From: Nitrososphaeria archaeon
Lineage (GTDB): Archaea; Thermoproteota; Nitrososphaeria; Nitrososphaerales; Nitrososphaeraceae
Direction: 5' to 3'
NCBI GenBank assembly: GCA_021324715.1
Contig: JAJPIN010000256.1
Location: 1 to 6,236 of the forward strand
Length of the DNA: 6,236 nucleotides
Shown: positions 1 to 5,449 of the stretch, in pieces
Layout: the number at the start of each line of letters is the position of its first letter
Position numbering within the stretch: the stretch's first letter is position 1
Program-made: the position numbers and the translations under genes
Notes under the pieces: model-generated
Seen by the model: the letters and a program-made list of their open reading frames with translations, nothing else
Database searches by the model: none
Told to the model about the DNA's origin: nothing

Positions 1-165
1 CCTTAGCCGGAAGATATACAGATTGTTCTCGGTAGCATATGCTCGTATACCCTCGAAAACCGCAGTACCATAGTGCAATGCATGAGTCATAACTGGTACC
101 TTTGCCTCTTCCCATTTTACATAATCACCATCAAACCAGACCAGTTCTGCACCTTTCGTCTTCAT
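1..165 (-). CDS. ilvE: Branched-chain amino acid aminotransferase, N-terminal 55 residues (cut by window edge)
   Basis: IlvE is a PLP-dependent fold-type IV (class IV) aminotransferase that transfers the amino group between glutamate and branched-chain 2-oxo acids, the last step of leucine, isoleucine and valine synthesis in the cytoplasm. Only the first 55 codons lie in the window, against about 300 for the family; the PLP lysine is outside. The visible part is diagnostic: WFDGDYVKWEEAKVPVM (residues 10-26) followed by THALHYGTAVFEGIRAY (27-43). This closely follows the start of bacterial IlvE, which also has the pattern 'MSHALHYGTSVFEGIR'. The ATG at 163-165 is chosen because its position matches the usual IlvE N-terminus and a TATA box lies about 27 bases upstream. 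The gene follows the nucleotidyltransferase gene on the same strand after only 34 bases, but has its own promoter. A D-amino-acid aminotransferase or 4-amino-4-deoxychorismate lyase would be the alternative; the motif fits IlvE better. Confidence 0.93.
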   Translation of the reverse strand, partial: MKTKGAELVWFDGDYVKWEEAKVPVMTHALHYGTAVFEGIRAYATENNLYIFRLR

Positions 166-187
166 AAAAGGCAAGTCGATGGTTGCA

Positions 188-196
188 TTATAAAAG
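188..196 (-). promoter_or_regulatory. TATA box of ilvE (leaderless promoter)
   Basis: On the minus strand the sequence reads CTTTTATAA, a good archaeal box A, centred about 27 bases before the ilvE ATG. That spacing places the transcription start at or next to the start codon, so the mRNA is probably leaderless. The box lies immediately downstream of, and almost touching, the stop codon of the preceding gene (TGA at 200-202), which argues for independent transcription of ilvE. Confidence 0.6.
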
Positions 197-199
197 TCT

Positions 200-850
200 T
201 CAAAAGTGAACTATACCGTCTGCAGGAAATTTCATACCTATTATCTTTACAGTCCTATCCGGCATTTGTGCAAATCGTTCGATTATATGCCAGCTCTGCT
301 TAATCACATCCACTACCATTTCCGGCACCAGGTCCCTCCACAGAAGGCTGGTATGTGCTTGATTGGTGCCTCCTCCAATCTTTGATAAAGCTTCATCATA
401 CATCAATTCCTTTACTTTTGAAGCAGAGATTTCCAACCTTCTTGACTTGATAGGATGTAGTTTATACATTCGTAAAGCTATCCTCTCTGCGGTATCGCCT
501 GTGTATGAGATAAAATCCCTTTCCTTCACATTTCCGAGTATCTGTTTTCGTAGTGTCCATGAATACGGTGAAAGAAAAGGAGGGAGATACCTAATGTATG
601 GTGATACAAAAGAGTAGTCTGGAAGAACTTTAATATTATCAAATTTGTCGAATATTCTTTCCAGCATGGTTTTTCTAATTTCGTAGGAGAATGGAAATGT
701 TCTTGTGTTGATTTCATTTCCGCTTTTAAAAAAAATTACTGGATAAACATAGACATTATTGTATTGCTTAGCAAGATTCGTAATAATGCTTTCGTGCGCT
801 TTAGTGACAGGATTTAGATGAGCTAGATAGAGAGCAGCAATTTTTTCCAA
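200..850 (-). CDS. Nucleotidyltransferase of the HIGH superfamily, NMN adenylyltransferase-like (216 aa)
   Basis: This is probably a cytoplasmic enzyme that transfers a nucleotidyl group (AMP or CMP) to a phosphorylated substrate, as nicotinamide-nucleotide adenylyltransferases and cytidylyltransferases do. Residues 4-19 (IAALYLAHLNPVTKAH) form the first strand and nucleotide-binding loop; T16-K17-A18-H19 takes the place of the (H/T)xGH signature, with Ala instead of Gly. Residues 141-149 (ISASKVKEL) match the second family motif, ISxTxxR-like, here with Lys in place of Arg. TGDTAERIAL (117-126) lies between them as the usual fold predicts. At 216 residues it is longer than archaeal NadM (about 170-180); the extra C-terminal 55 or so residues have no motif I recognise. 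The start is a TTG at 848-850: a TGA lies two codons upstream in frame, and a TATA box sits 28 bases before it. The substrate cannot be told from sequence, so I give no symbol. Confidence 0.85.
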   Translation of the reverse strand: MEKIAALYLAHLNPVTKAHESIITNLAKQYNNVYVYPVIFFKSGNEINTRTFPFSYEIRKTMLERIFDKFDNIKVLPDYSFVSPYIRYLPPFLSPYSWTLRKQILGNVKERDFISYTGDTAERIALRMYKLHPIKSRRLEISASKVKELMYDEALSKIGGGTNQAHTSLLWRDLVPEMVVDVIKQSWHIIERFAQMPDRTVKIIGMKFPADGIVHF

Positions 851-873
851 GTATCAATTATACAATTATTTCA

Positions 874-881
874 AGTATATA
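874..881 (-). promoter_or_regulatory. TATA box of the nucleotidyltransferase gene
   Basis: The minus strand reads TATATACT, centred about 28 bases before the TTG start codon. This supports the TTG as the true, leaderless start. A run of five T on the minus strand (886-890) lies between the end of alba (903) and this box and could serve as a simple archaeal T-run terminator for alba. Confidence 0.5.
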
Positions 882-902
882 TGAACAAAAAGTATAGGAG
901 AC

Positions 903-1223
903 TTAGACCTTTTTAACCTCAATTTCAATTGTGGAAACGTTACGTGTTCTTCCGTCCTCTGCCTGTACTGTTTCAGAGCCTATACGGACATCACCTATTT
1001 TGTAACCTGCATTTTCCATTCGTTTCAGAATTATCTGTGAGACGTCTACCGCTCTTCCAATGCTTAAGCCCCTTGCTTTTATAGTAACCGATGGTTGGTT
1101 CGCCAGTTGTATAAGTGTGGATGTAACATAAGCCATCAGAGGTTTCTTGCCAATGTATATAGAATCTCGTGGTCCGTCTCTTTGTTGTGCTTGAGCATTT
1201 TGTTGTGATTCTGCTTCAGACAT
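903..1223 (-). CDS. alba: Archaeal chromatin protein Alba (106 aa)
   Basis: Alba (Sac10b family) is a small, abundant, dimeric nucleic-acid-binding protein that coats archaeal DNA and also binds RNA; in some archaea its affinity is lowered by lysine acetylation. The body fits the family from end to end: IYIGKKPLMAYV (22-33) is the first strand and helix with the paired lysines K26 and K27, equivalent to the K16/K17 pair of Sulfolobus Alba; VTIKARGLSIGRAVDVS (46-62) holds the conserved RG...GRAVD segment; IEIEVKK (99-105) is the last strand. The first 20 residues are a Gln/Glu-rich flexible tail (SQQNAQAQQRDG), longer than in crenarchaeal Alba, so length is slightly above the usual 90-100. The ATG at 1221-1223 has a TATA box about 27 bases upstream. 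The gene stands alone between long or promoter-bearing spacers. Confidence 0.97.
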   Translation of the reverse strand: MSEAESQQNAQAQQRDGPRDSIYIGKKPLMAYVTSTLIQLANQPSVTIKARGLSIGRAVDVSQIILKRMENAGYKIGDVRIGSETVQAEDGRTRNVSTIEIEVKKV

Positions 1224-1245
1224 AAAGGGTCATAATCCAAAGGAT

Positions 1246-1255
1246 AATTTAAATC
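1246..1255 (-). promoter_or_regulatory. TATA box of alba
   Basis: The minus strand reads GATTTAAATT, an AT-rich box A centred about 27 bases before the alba ATG. This predicts a leaderless or nearly leaderless transcript, as for the neighbouring genes. Confidence 0.55.
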
Positions 1256-1730
1256 TAAAAGCGGCTTTATCCAACTGAATATGCGTTTACGCAGCTACAG
1301 TTTGGTAAGCGATAGCCACTCTGACAATATCGTAGCAATAAAATTTTGTGATATCGGCCTAATTTATTTTGATTTATTGAAGAGATTTCTCGTATCTTTC
1401 TAACAACATAATTCCAATTCTTACAAGCTTTTATAGTTTTCTTATTGATCCTTAATAATAAAATATTCACCATTGAATCGAAATTCAGGGGATAAATTTC
1501 ATTGGGCAAGGAGGAGGCCAAATTCGAATGATCAAACTTGTAACGTACAGAAGTTAATTCTGGTATAAACTATTTTGAGATATAGGAATGATGGTATTTC
1601 AGGAGTTATCGTTTCGAGATCATAAATCATCAAACTTAGTAAATTAATGCTATAATGTTTAGTAGTTAGCTGATTAACCATATTACTTTTATATTTTTGG
1701 AGTCTCCCTCCCCCTTTCGGGTTTGTCTTA

Positions 1731-1740
1731 TTATATTTAA
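1731..1740 (+). promoter_or_regulatory. TATA box of the 64-residue protein gene
   Basis: TTATATTTAA is centred about 25 bases before the ATG at 1760 but only about 12 bases before the alternative ATG at 1748. In a genome that appears to use leaderless transcripts, this favours 1760 as the start. Confidence 0.5.
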
Positions 1741-1759
1741 TAATGTCATGCAAGGATGT

Positions 1760-1954
1760 ATGGAATCAACAAACTTTCATACACAAATAGACGAGCTAGA
1801 ACAGGTTATCCTAAATGAAATAAATGAGAATGAACAAGATATACAACCTTCGCATTCCACGTGGCATCTTGACAATCTTCTAATTAAGAATCGAACATTG
1901 GATTGGGTTCTATACCAAATTCATAGGTTGCAAAAACAACTAAATGATTACTGA
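1760..1954 (+). CDS. Small acidic helical protein of unknown function (64 aa)
   Basis: I do not recognise a family. The predicted product is hydrophilic and acidic in its first half (IDELEQVILNEINENEQD, residues 10-27) and ends in an amphipathic stretch rich in Leu, Gln and aromatic residues (TLDWVLYQIHRLQKQL, 46-61). Both segments look helical, so a two-helix or coiled-coil protein is likely. There is no signal peptide, membrane segment or cysteine. The frame is open back to a TTG at 1697, with ATGs at 1748 and 1760; I choose 1760 because a TATA box lies 25 bases before it. Coherent amphipathic composition and the well-placed promoter support a real gene, but it is short and unique here. A second small frame begins inside its stop codon (TGATG). 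Confidence 0.55.
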   Translation: MESTNFHTQIDELEQVILNEINENEQDIQPSHSTWHLDNLLIKNRTLDWVLYQIHRLQKQLNDY

Positions 1955-2067
1955 TGAATAGATCTACATTTGATATTAATTTAGTAAATTGCATTTTCCA
2001 AGATGCATCCGATGTATCTACTGAATTCTTTATTTTTGGCAAACAAAAGTACGTCAATTATTTATAG
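1954..2067 (+). CDS. Possible 37-residue ORF overlapping the previous stop (doubtful)
   Basis: The ATG at 1954-1956 shares its A with the TGA stop of the 64-residue protein, a TGATG overlap typical of translationally coupled genes. The reading frame gives 37 residues beginning MNRSTFDINLVNC and ending KQKYVNYL before TAG. It has no recognisable motif, and aromatic residues are frequent (five Phe, two Tyr). Evidence rests only on the overlap. It could equally be noncoding, in which case the T-rich TTCTTTATTTTT at 2027-2038 may be the terminator of the upstream gene. Confidence 0.2.
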   Translation: MNRSTFDINLVNCIFQDASDVSTEFFIFGKQKYVNYL

Positions 2068-2307
2068 TACTGGTGACGATACGTTTCTGTTTTGTGATAC
2101 ATTAAGGTGACTTCCACAGATCTCCGACCACTACTTACTTTTTATAATAGGATTCAATTCGAAAAAGATCAGTAAAGCTATTTGAATCCATATCATGAAA
2201 AAAACCAACTTTCTGTTAGAAATTGCCTTCTTCGTGATAAAGGAACAATAATGCAAAAGGCAACGAAACTTTGAGAATAATCAAGGAGAATAATGCTAAG
2301 AAGCTTC

Positions 2308-2315
2308 AATATAGT
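2308..2315 (+). promoter_or_regulatory. Possible TATA box before the 30-residue membrane peptide
   Basis: AATATAGT is centred about 28 bases before the ATG at 2340, the same spacing seen for the stronger genes in this window. The box itself is a weak match. Confidence 0.3.
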
Positions 2316-2339
2316 TTAGAAATCAATTATAGCATCAGT

Positions 2340-2432
2340 ATGCACAAATTTGATAAATTTTTATTGGTTTCGATAATTGGTGGAATAACTAGCGGTTTTC
2401 TATTTGCTATGTTCTTTTCCCCTATAGGATGA
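2340..2432 (+). CDS. Possible single-pass membrane microprotein (30 aa)
   Basis: The frame starts ATG CAC AAA TTT GAT and encodes MHKFDKFLLVSIIGGITSG followed by FLFAMFFSPIG and TGA. A short charged N-terminus (HKFDK) leads into about 20 hydrophobic residues with small Gly/Ser residues (IIGGITSGF) and ends at Ser-Pro-Ile-Gly. This pattern resembles the membrane segment of YtxH-type small proteins, in which a Gly-rich helix ends in a phrase like 'FAPKSG', but the lysine-rich tail is absent. The frame stays open upstream to a possible TTG start near 2268; I prefer the ATG because a TATA-like element lies 28 bases before it. It is separated from the GH5 gene by 106 bases on the same strand. Real or not cannot be decided without homologues or expression data. 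Confidence 0.4.
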   Translation: MHKFDKFLLVSIIGGITSGFLFAMFFSPIG

Positions 2433-2500
2433 TTAACCAAATAATGCACGAACTTCCTGTACGATCTGTCAGATTATTAATTAGTCGAAATGTAGGTTAG

Positions 2501-2508
2501 CTTTAAAA
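2501..2508 (+). promoter_or_regulatory. Possible TATA box of the glycoside hydrolase gene
   Basis: CTTTAAAA is centred about 34 bases before the ATG at 2539. Transcription would begin roughly 8 bases before the start codon, giving a very short leader without an obvious Shine-Dalgarno sequence. Confidence 0.4.
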
Positions 2509-2538
2509 TGTCAATGGATATAGTGACTTGATCTGCTA

Positions 2539-3810
2539 ATGAAAACAGGACTTATTCCCGTTATTCTTATTTGTGCCATGCTTATTACAAACGTTTGCAT
2601 TCTTAATAACAATATTGTAAGTTCAGTCTATGGTCAGACTAGCAACGATATCTTCAGAAGCAAAAGTGACCGTCAAATTTCAGGTCATGAAGGGCCGCCG
2701 TACTTGGGGGTAAATATAAGAGGTTATTATACTAGCATGCCGCAGTCAAGAGAGGGATTAAAGAATCCATTTCCCGCTAATTATTATGAAAATAGTTTAG
2801 AGTTACTCACAAAGACGAATATTATCGATCATGTCCGCTACAGGTTCTACTGGGAATCGTATGAAAGGGATCCGGATACATTCATTAAAGAATTGGAATA
2901 CATAGCGAAAACAGCAGACAAATACGGAATAAAGGTAATATATGATAATCATCAGTTCCACACCTCTTCTTGGCTGAGTGCTGGACGCGGGACTGGGTTT
3001 CCAGCATATCTCTTCAATGACCCGCTATTATACAAGCAGGCCAGTGGAGGGGCATCCAAGTACTCTGCTGCAGAGAAATGGTGGACTAATTGGTGGGATA
3101 GGACAATTAAGAGTACTAATGGTACAGATGGGTGGACACTTCAATCTGAATTTCTGAAAAAGATAGTTAATACTGTTGATAACCATCCTAGCACTTTAGG
3201 TTATGAAATTCTAAGTGAACCACAAGTGCACAATAAAGATCAATGGGAAAAAATAGGTAAATTCAACACATTCATGACAGATGAACTCCGAAAAGTCACA
3301 AACAAGGCTTTAATATACAGTATGAATGTTCCTTTGGATCTAAAAAATCTAATAGAAGTTAACTCTCAGAACATGGCCAAAATGGTTCCAAAAAACAAAG
3401 AAAATGTAATATTCAAGATGAGCATGTATGGAATTCCTTCAGGTAAATATCAGACCGAGAAGCTGCAATTGATCTTGAATGCAAGCAGGATAGCTGGTGT
3501 GCCATTATATATCGGAGAATGGAATAATGTAAAGCGAGTTAGCACTGTTAATGAGGAAGGTAAACTAGTCTGGAAGATAAGTGCTAATCTAAGTGATATA
3601 AGCCAGACAGATGCAAACATGATCGTTGAGAAATTTAAGGGGCTTAACATATGGGGAATGGCTTATTGGGATTGGAGCTTTGTCCCCAACGAGATCAAGA
3701 ACTTTAATCTAGTTAACATTACGTACGACAATGTAAGTGGAGAAGGAGATATCCACCCCACTAAATATTTTGAGATAATGAAAAAAGCTTATCAGAATGT
3801 GTATGGATAA
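2539..3810 (+). CDS. Secreted glycoside hydrolase, GH5-like cellulase fold (423 aa)
   Basis: Probably an extracellular beta-glycanase of clan GH-A, closest in pattern to GH5 endoglucanases/mannanases; the substrate is unknown. Residues 1-32 are a signal peptide: Lys at 2, a hydrophobic core (IPVILICAMLI, 6-16) and likely cleavage near VYG-QT. The TIM-barrel landmarks follow in order: start of barrel YLGVNIRGYY (55-64), VRYRFYW (99-105) with the substrate-site Arg R100, VIYDNHQ (133-139), GYEILSEPQ (221-229) with acid/base E227, Y297 before strand 7, YIGEW (324-328) with nucleophile E327, and YWDWSF (376-381) with the sugar-stacking Trp. Length fits a single catalytic domain without a carbohydrate-binding module. 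Two usual neighbours differ: the Asn before the acid/base Glu is Ser226, and the His of the HxY motif appears to be Ser295. The gene stands alone, flanked by long spacers and a gene remnant, which suggests an accessory or acquired gene. Function as a cellulase is inference. Confidence 0.88.
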   Translation: MKTGLIPVILICAMLITNVCILNNNIVSSVYGQTSNDIFRSKSDRQISGHEGPPYLGVNIRGYYTSMPQSREGLKNPFPANYYENSLELLTKTNIIDHVRYRFYWESYERDPDTFIKELEYIAKTADKYGIKVIYDNHQFHTSSWLSAGRGTGFPAYLFNDPLLYKQASGGASKYSAAEKWWTNWWDRTIKSTNGTDGWTLQSEFLKKIVNTVDNHPSTLGYEILSEPQVHNKDQWEKIGKFNTFMTDELRKVTNKALIYSMNVPLDLKNLIEVNSQNMAKMVPKNKENVIFKMSMYGIPSGKYQTEKLQLILNASRIAGVPLYIGEWNNVKRVSTVNEEGKLVWKISANLSDISQTDANMIVEKFKGLNIWGMAYWDWSFVPNEIKNFNLVNITYDNVSGEGDIHPTKYFEIMKKAYQNVYG

Positions 3811-4435
3811 CATACTGGTAATTCGCCAAATCACTAAATCCAGTTAACCTTCGTATTCAATTTATTAAGATATCCGAGTAGAGAATTTGCAGTACTGTTG
3901 TCCTGGATGGCACAAATATTACGTTGCAATTATTTCTTTTACAATACCGAATGTGTTGCCAGAAGGCACATCCTTGATAATGTATGTAATCTTGTAGTCT
4001 CCTTTCTGGAACGGTTCGGATTGATCGAAACGCAATGAACTGAGGGATCAAACAACAGGCAAAAGCTTCGATATAACCAAAGACGTTACTATTTCATAAT
4101 CGTATTATCAAGAACAATTTATTTCAGCTTGACTGTATTTATCAAACATCAAAACAGTCCGATTGTCTGTAATCTAGTTTAGATCTAGTTATTGTTTTGA
4201 GGACAGATAATCAATAACTGGGGGCCTCTGTAAAAGAGCAAGGGCTCTACTGTACGGTTTAATATGACTCAGGAAGGGATCCTTCTTTTGCTGCAAGATA
4301 GAATTTCGATATTAAATGACTAAGAAAACGATATCCAAAATGAATATTTCTTTATAAGTAGTAACTGAGTATTTTTATTGTAAAGGTTTTTATTTTCCTT
4401 TAATTCCTATCGATATCGTTACTTAAAGCAAGAAT
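3811..4435. other. 625-base spacer holding a gene remnant and small inverted repeats
   Basis: No intact gene is visible between the glycoside hydrolase and the winged-helix regulator. The stretch contains the probable pseudogene at 3919-4173 (minus). It also contains AGAGC-aagg-GCTCT at about 4234-4247, a hairpin TAAAGG/CCTTTA with a T-rich loop at 4381-4402, and a 9-base inverted repeat AACGATATC (4327-4335) / GATATCGTT (4412-4420). On the minus strand 4189-4311 is open for 40 codons without an ATG and in the same frame as the remnant; it may be more of the same decayed gene, but I cannot show this. Confidence 0.5.
3919..4173 (-). pseudogene. Decayed remnant: C-terminal part of an unidentified protein
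   Basis: Reading the minus strand in one frame up to the TAA at 3919-3921 gives a protein-like end: SLRFDQSEPFQKGDYK followed by ITYIIKDVPSGNTFGIVKEI and AT. Alternating hydrophobic residues and the 'GDYKITYIIKD...SGNTF' phrase look like the last strands of a beta-sandwich domain, as found in many secreted archaeal proteins. Going upstream in the same frame the protein-like character continues (YDYEIVTSLVISKLLPVV; then MFDKYSQAEINC), but it is broken by TGA at 4048-4050 and by TAA and TGA at 4105-4110, with another stop at 4174-4176. No start codon and no promoter fit. I read this as a gene inactivated by several stop codons; the N-terminal part is missing or unrecognisable. The competing longer frame (3857-4051, minus) in another phase is less protein-like. 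The family is not identified. Confidence 0.4.
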
Positions 4436-4822
4436 TTACTTCTTATTTGAAGCTGTGTCAGTATCTTTTTCCATGAGTAAAGTCATTAATTTCTCACGTT
4501 CTTCATCTTCAATCGCAGTATTTTCGTCAATAACGTCTATTACCTTTAACACTGAAAAGTGTTGTACTGCTTCGTCTATTTGAAGACAAGCCTGATACAT
4601 CACCTGTCCGAACGCCGTCAGCCTGAAGACCCCTTTGGTTCTCTTGATTAGCCCTGTTTCTAGCATTAAACTTGTCCTAGAGTAGTATTCCTTCTTCGAC
4701 AGACTGCCTAATCTTCTCGGATCCTTGCTACCCATACCATTTTTTGTGGCAATAGCAAAGAATAGTTGCAATGACTCTTGATCTGCAATCACTCTTAAAG
4801 CTGATGAAGGCATCTTGTCCAT
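4436..4822 (-). CDS. Winged-helix DNA-binding protein, probable transcription regulator (128 aa)
   Basis: Likely a cytoplasmic regulator that binds DNA through a winged helix-turn-helix, of the small single-domain kind expanded in ammonia-oxidising archaea. Residues 8-28 (ALRVIADQESLQLFFAIATKN) form the first helices. LSKKEYYSRTSLMLETGLIK (41-60) is helix-turn-recognition helix followed by the usual 'aGLIkR' end. RTKGVFRLTAFGQVMYQACL (61-80) is the beta wing and the next helix, with the LTxxG phrase common in this group. The C-terminal 48 residues are acidic and charged, probably a dimerisation helix, and end in a Lys-rich tail. There is no ligand-binding or receiver domain and no metal-binding Cys cluster, so the signal is unknown. 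The ATG at 4820-4822 is used; M4 is possible. The weak box TTTTTAAC at 4853-4860 is 35 bases upstream. It diverges from the AAA+ ATPase gene across a 627-base spacer; regulation of that gene is only a guess. Confidence 0.85.
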   Translation of the reverse strand: MDKMPSSALRVIADQESLQLFFAIATKNGMGSKDPRRLGSLSKKEYYSRTSLMLETGLIKRTKGVFRLTAFGQVMYQACLQIDEAVQHFSVLKVIDVIDENTAIEDEEREKLMTLLMEKDTDTASNKK

Positions 4823-5014
4823 TTTTGATTATTGACAAATAACCAGAACAGTGTTAAAAAGAATCTAGAGGATGATTATGAAAAAAGATCTAGTATAGGT
4901 TATTTATTATGAATCTGAAAAAAATGAAAATTAAGGAAGATTTGTCATCTTAAATCAGGCCGATTTGTCAACCGTTCTGTAAGTTTTGATTAGTTATTAT
5001 TAGTATTTGAAAAA

Positions 5015-5067
5015 TCGCCCTGTTAAAGAGACAAGAATCTTCTCGAAACGGAATTTTTTAAGGGCGA
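5015..5067. other. Inverted repeat able to form a stem-loop
   Basis: TCGCCCT at 5015-5021 is the exact reverse complement of AGGGCGA at 5061-5067. Inside it, TAAA (5024-5027) can pair with TTTA (5057-5060) after a two-base bulge, and GAGA (5028-5031) with TCTC (5041-5044). The arms are the only GC-rich bases in this part of an AT-rich spacer. It could be a structured RNA, a terminator for a minus-strand transcript, or a protein-binding site. Confidence 0.4.
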
Positions 5068-5248
5068 CATAGGTTTAAGGACATTGGACTGAGGTCTTTT
5101 CCAAATTTTGACACTTTCGTGTGATGACACTACTGACACGTTACTTTTATAGATTAAACAACCTACTTATGTAAAGAACTAATCTTAATTCTAGAACTGA
5201 TAATTTACAGAACGATTTGATATCGTTAGAAATACTTAATTAACTTCG

Positions 5249-5292
5249 ATCAGGGGTGTATATTATACCAATCAGGGGTGTATATTATACCA
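5249..5292 (+). repeat. Perfect tandem duplication of a 22-base unit containing a TATA-like core
   Basis: Two identical, directly adjacent 22-base copies occupy 5249-5270 and 5271-5292. Each reads ATCAGGGG followed by TGTATATTATACCA. Each unit includes an imperfect palindrome GGTGTATATTATACC whose outer bases pair (GGT.TA / TA.ACC), and a TATA-box-like core readable on either strand. The spacing of 22 bases is two helical turns, so both copies face the same side of the DNA. They lie about 160-200 bases before the AAA+ ATPase start. This suggests a duplicated operator or promoter element; a recent slippage event is the plain alternative. Confidence 0.9.
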
Positions 5293-5420
5293 AACATCAA
5301 AAATATTGATTGGATGTAAATGTGTGGTTGACATTGGTACATCATTCTTTACATACAAAGCAAAGCAGACAGTATGAATTCGTACTAGAAAATGAAACCA
5401 GATCCTTTAATACGCCTTCT

Positions 5421-5430
5421 CAATATATTT
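5421..5430 (+). promoter_or_regulatory. TATA box of the AAA+ ATPase gene
   Basis: CAATATATTT is centred about 24 bases before the ATG at 5450, the expected distance for a leaderless archaeal transcript. It supports the chosen start codon. Confidence 0.55.
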
Positions 5431-5449
5431 CAAATGAACGTGAATTAAA

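Larger units (their letters stand above)
1224..1759. other. 536-base spacer between alba and the next likely gene; no convincing gene
   Basis: The spacer separates divergently oriented genes and contains the alba promoter at its left end. A minus-strand open frame at 1267-1521 (84 codons, TTG start, Cys/Asn/Arg-rich, no recognisable motif) and another at 1532-1753 are open but unlike real proteins, so I do not call them. I see no tRNA: no plausible GGTTCGA-type T-arm with matching acceptor stem. A short perfect inverted repeat, CAGAA-gttaa-TTCTG, lies at about 1548-1562. The sequence CTCCCTCCCCCTTTCGGG at about 1704-1721 is an isolated C-rich stretch in otherwise AT-rich DNA. Confidence 0.5.
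4823..5449. other. 627-base divergent spacer with repeats and possible unannotated transcript
   Basis: No convincing protein gene lies here. The spacer contains the winged-helix promoter side (left), an inverted repeat at 5015-5067, three copies of GACAC at 5110-5114, 5126-5130 and 5135-5139, and a good TATA box on the minus strand (CTATAAAAG, 5144-5152). It also holds the 22-base tandem duplication at 5249-5292 and the ATPase promoter (right). The minus-strand TATA box is followed by no obvious gene, only a 35-codon GTG frame (5023-5130) that starts too close to the box. A noncoding transcript is therefore possible but unproven. Confidence 0.5.

Noticed and set aside
73..303. Plus-strand open frame of 76 codons
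   Set aside because: Lies opposite the ilvE start and the end of the nucleotidyltransferase gene; it is their antisense shadow with no family resemblance.
363..617. Plus-strand open frame of 84 codons
   Set aside because: Fully antisense to the nucleotidyltransferase gene, whose motifs are clear.
1267..1521. Minus-strand open frame of 84 codons with TTG start
   Set aside because: No recognisable domain, low-complexity Asn/Ile/Arg-rich composition and no fitting promoter. I leave it as spacer, though a lineage-specific gene cannot be excluded.
1532..1753. Minus-strand open frame of 73 codons
   Set aside because: Overlaps the promoter region of the plus-strand 64-residue gene and has no protein-like pattern.
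4005..4035. GGTTCGGATTGATCGAAAC, resembling a tRNA T-arm
   Set aside because: No acceptor stem, anticodon arm or D-arm can be built around it, and it falls inside the protein-like remnant.
3857..4051. Minus-strand open frame of 64 codons
   Set aside because: The same strand in another phase gives a much more protein-like, though interrupted, sequence; this one looks like a by-product.
4189..4311. Minus-strand open frame of 40 codons (DPFLSHIKPYSRALALLQRP)
   Set aside because: In phase with the remnant downstream and somewhat protein-like, but without an ATG or promoter and too short to assign, so not called as a gene.
5023..5130. Minus-strand GTG frame of 35 codons after a TATA box
   Set aside because: The GTG is only about 18 bases from the box, so transcription would start inside the frame; the peptide has no motif.
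5249..5292. CRISPR array
   Set aside because: Only two copies and they are directly adjacent with no spacer; there are no cas genes.
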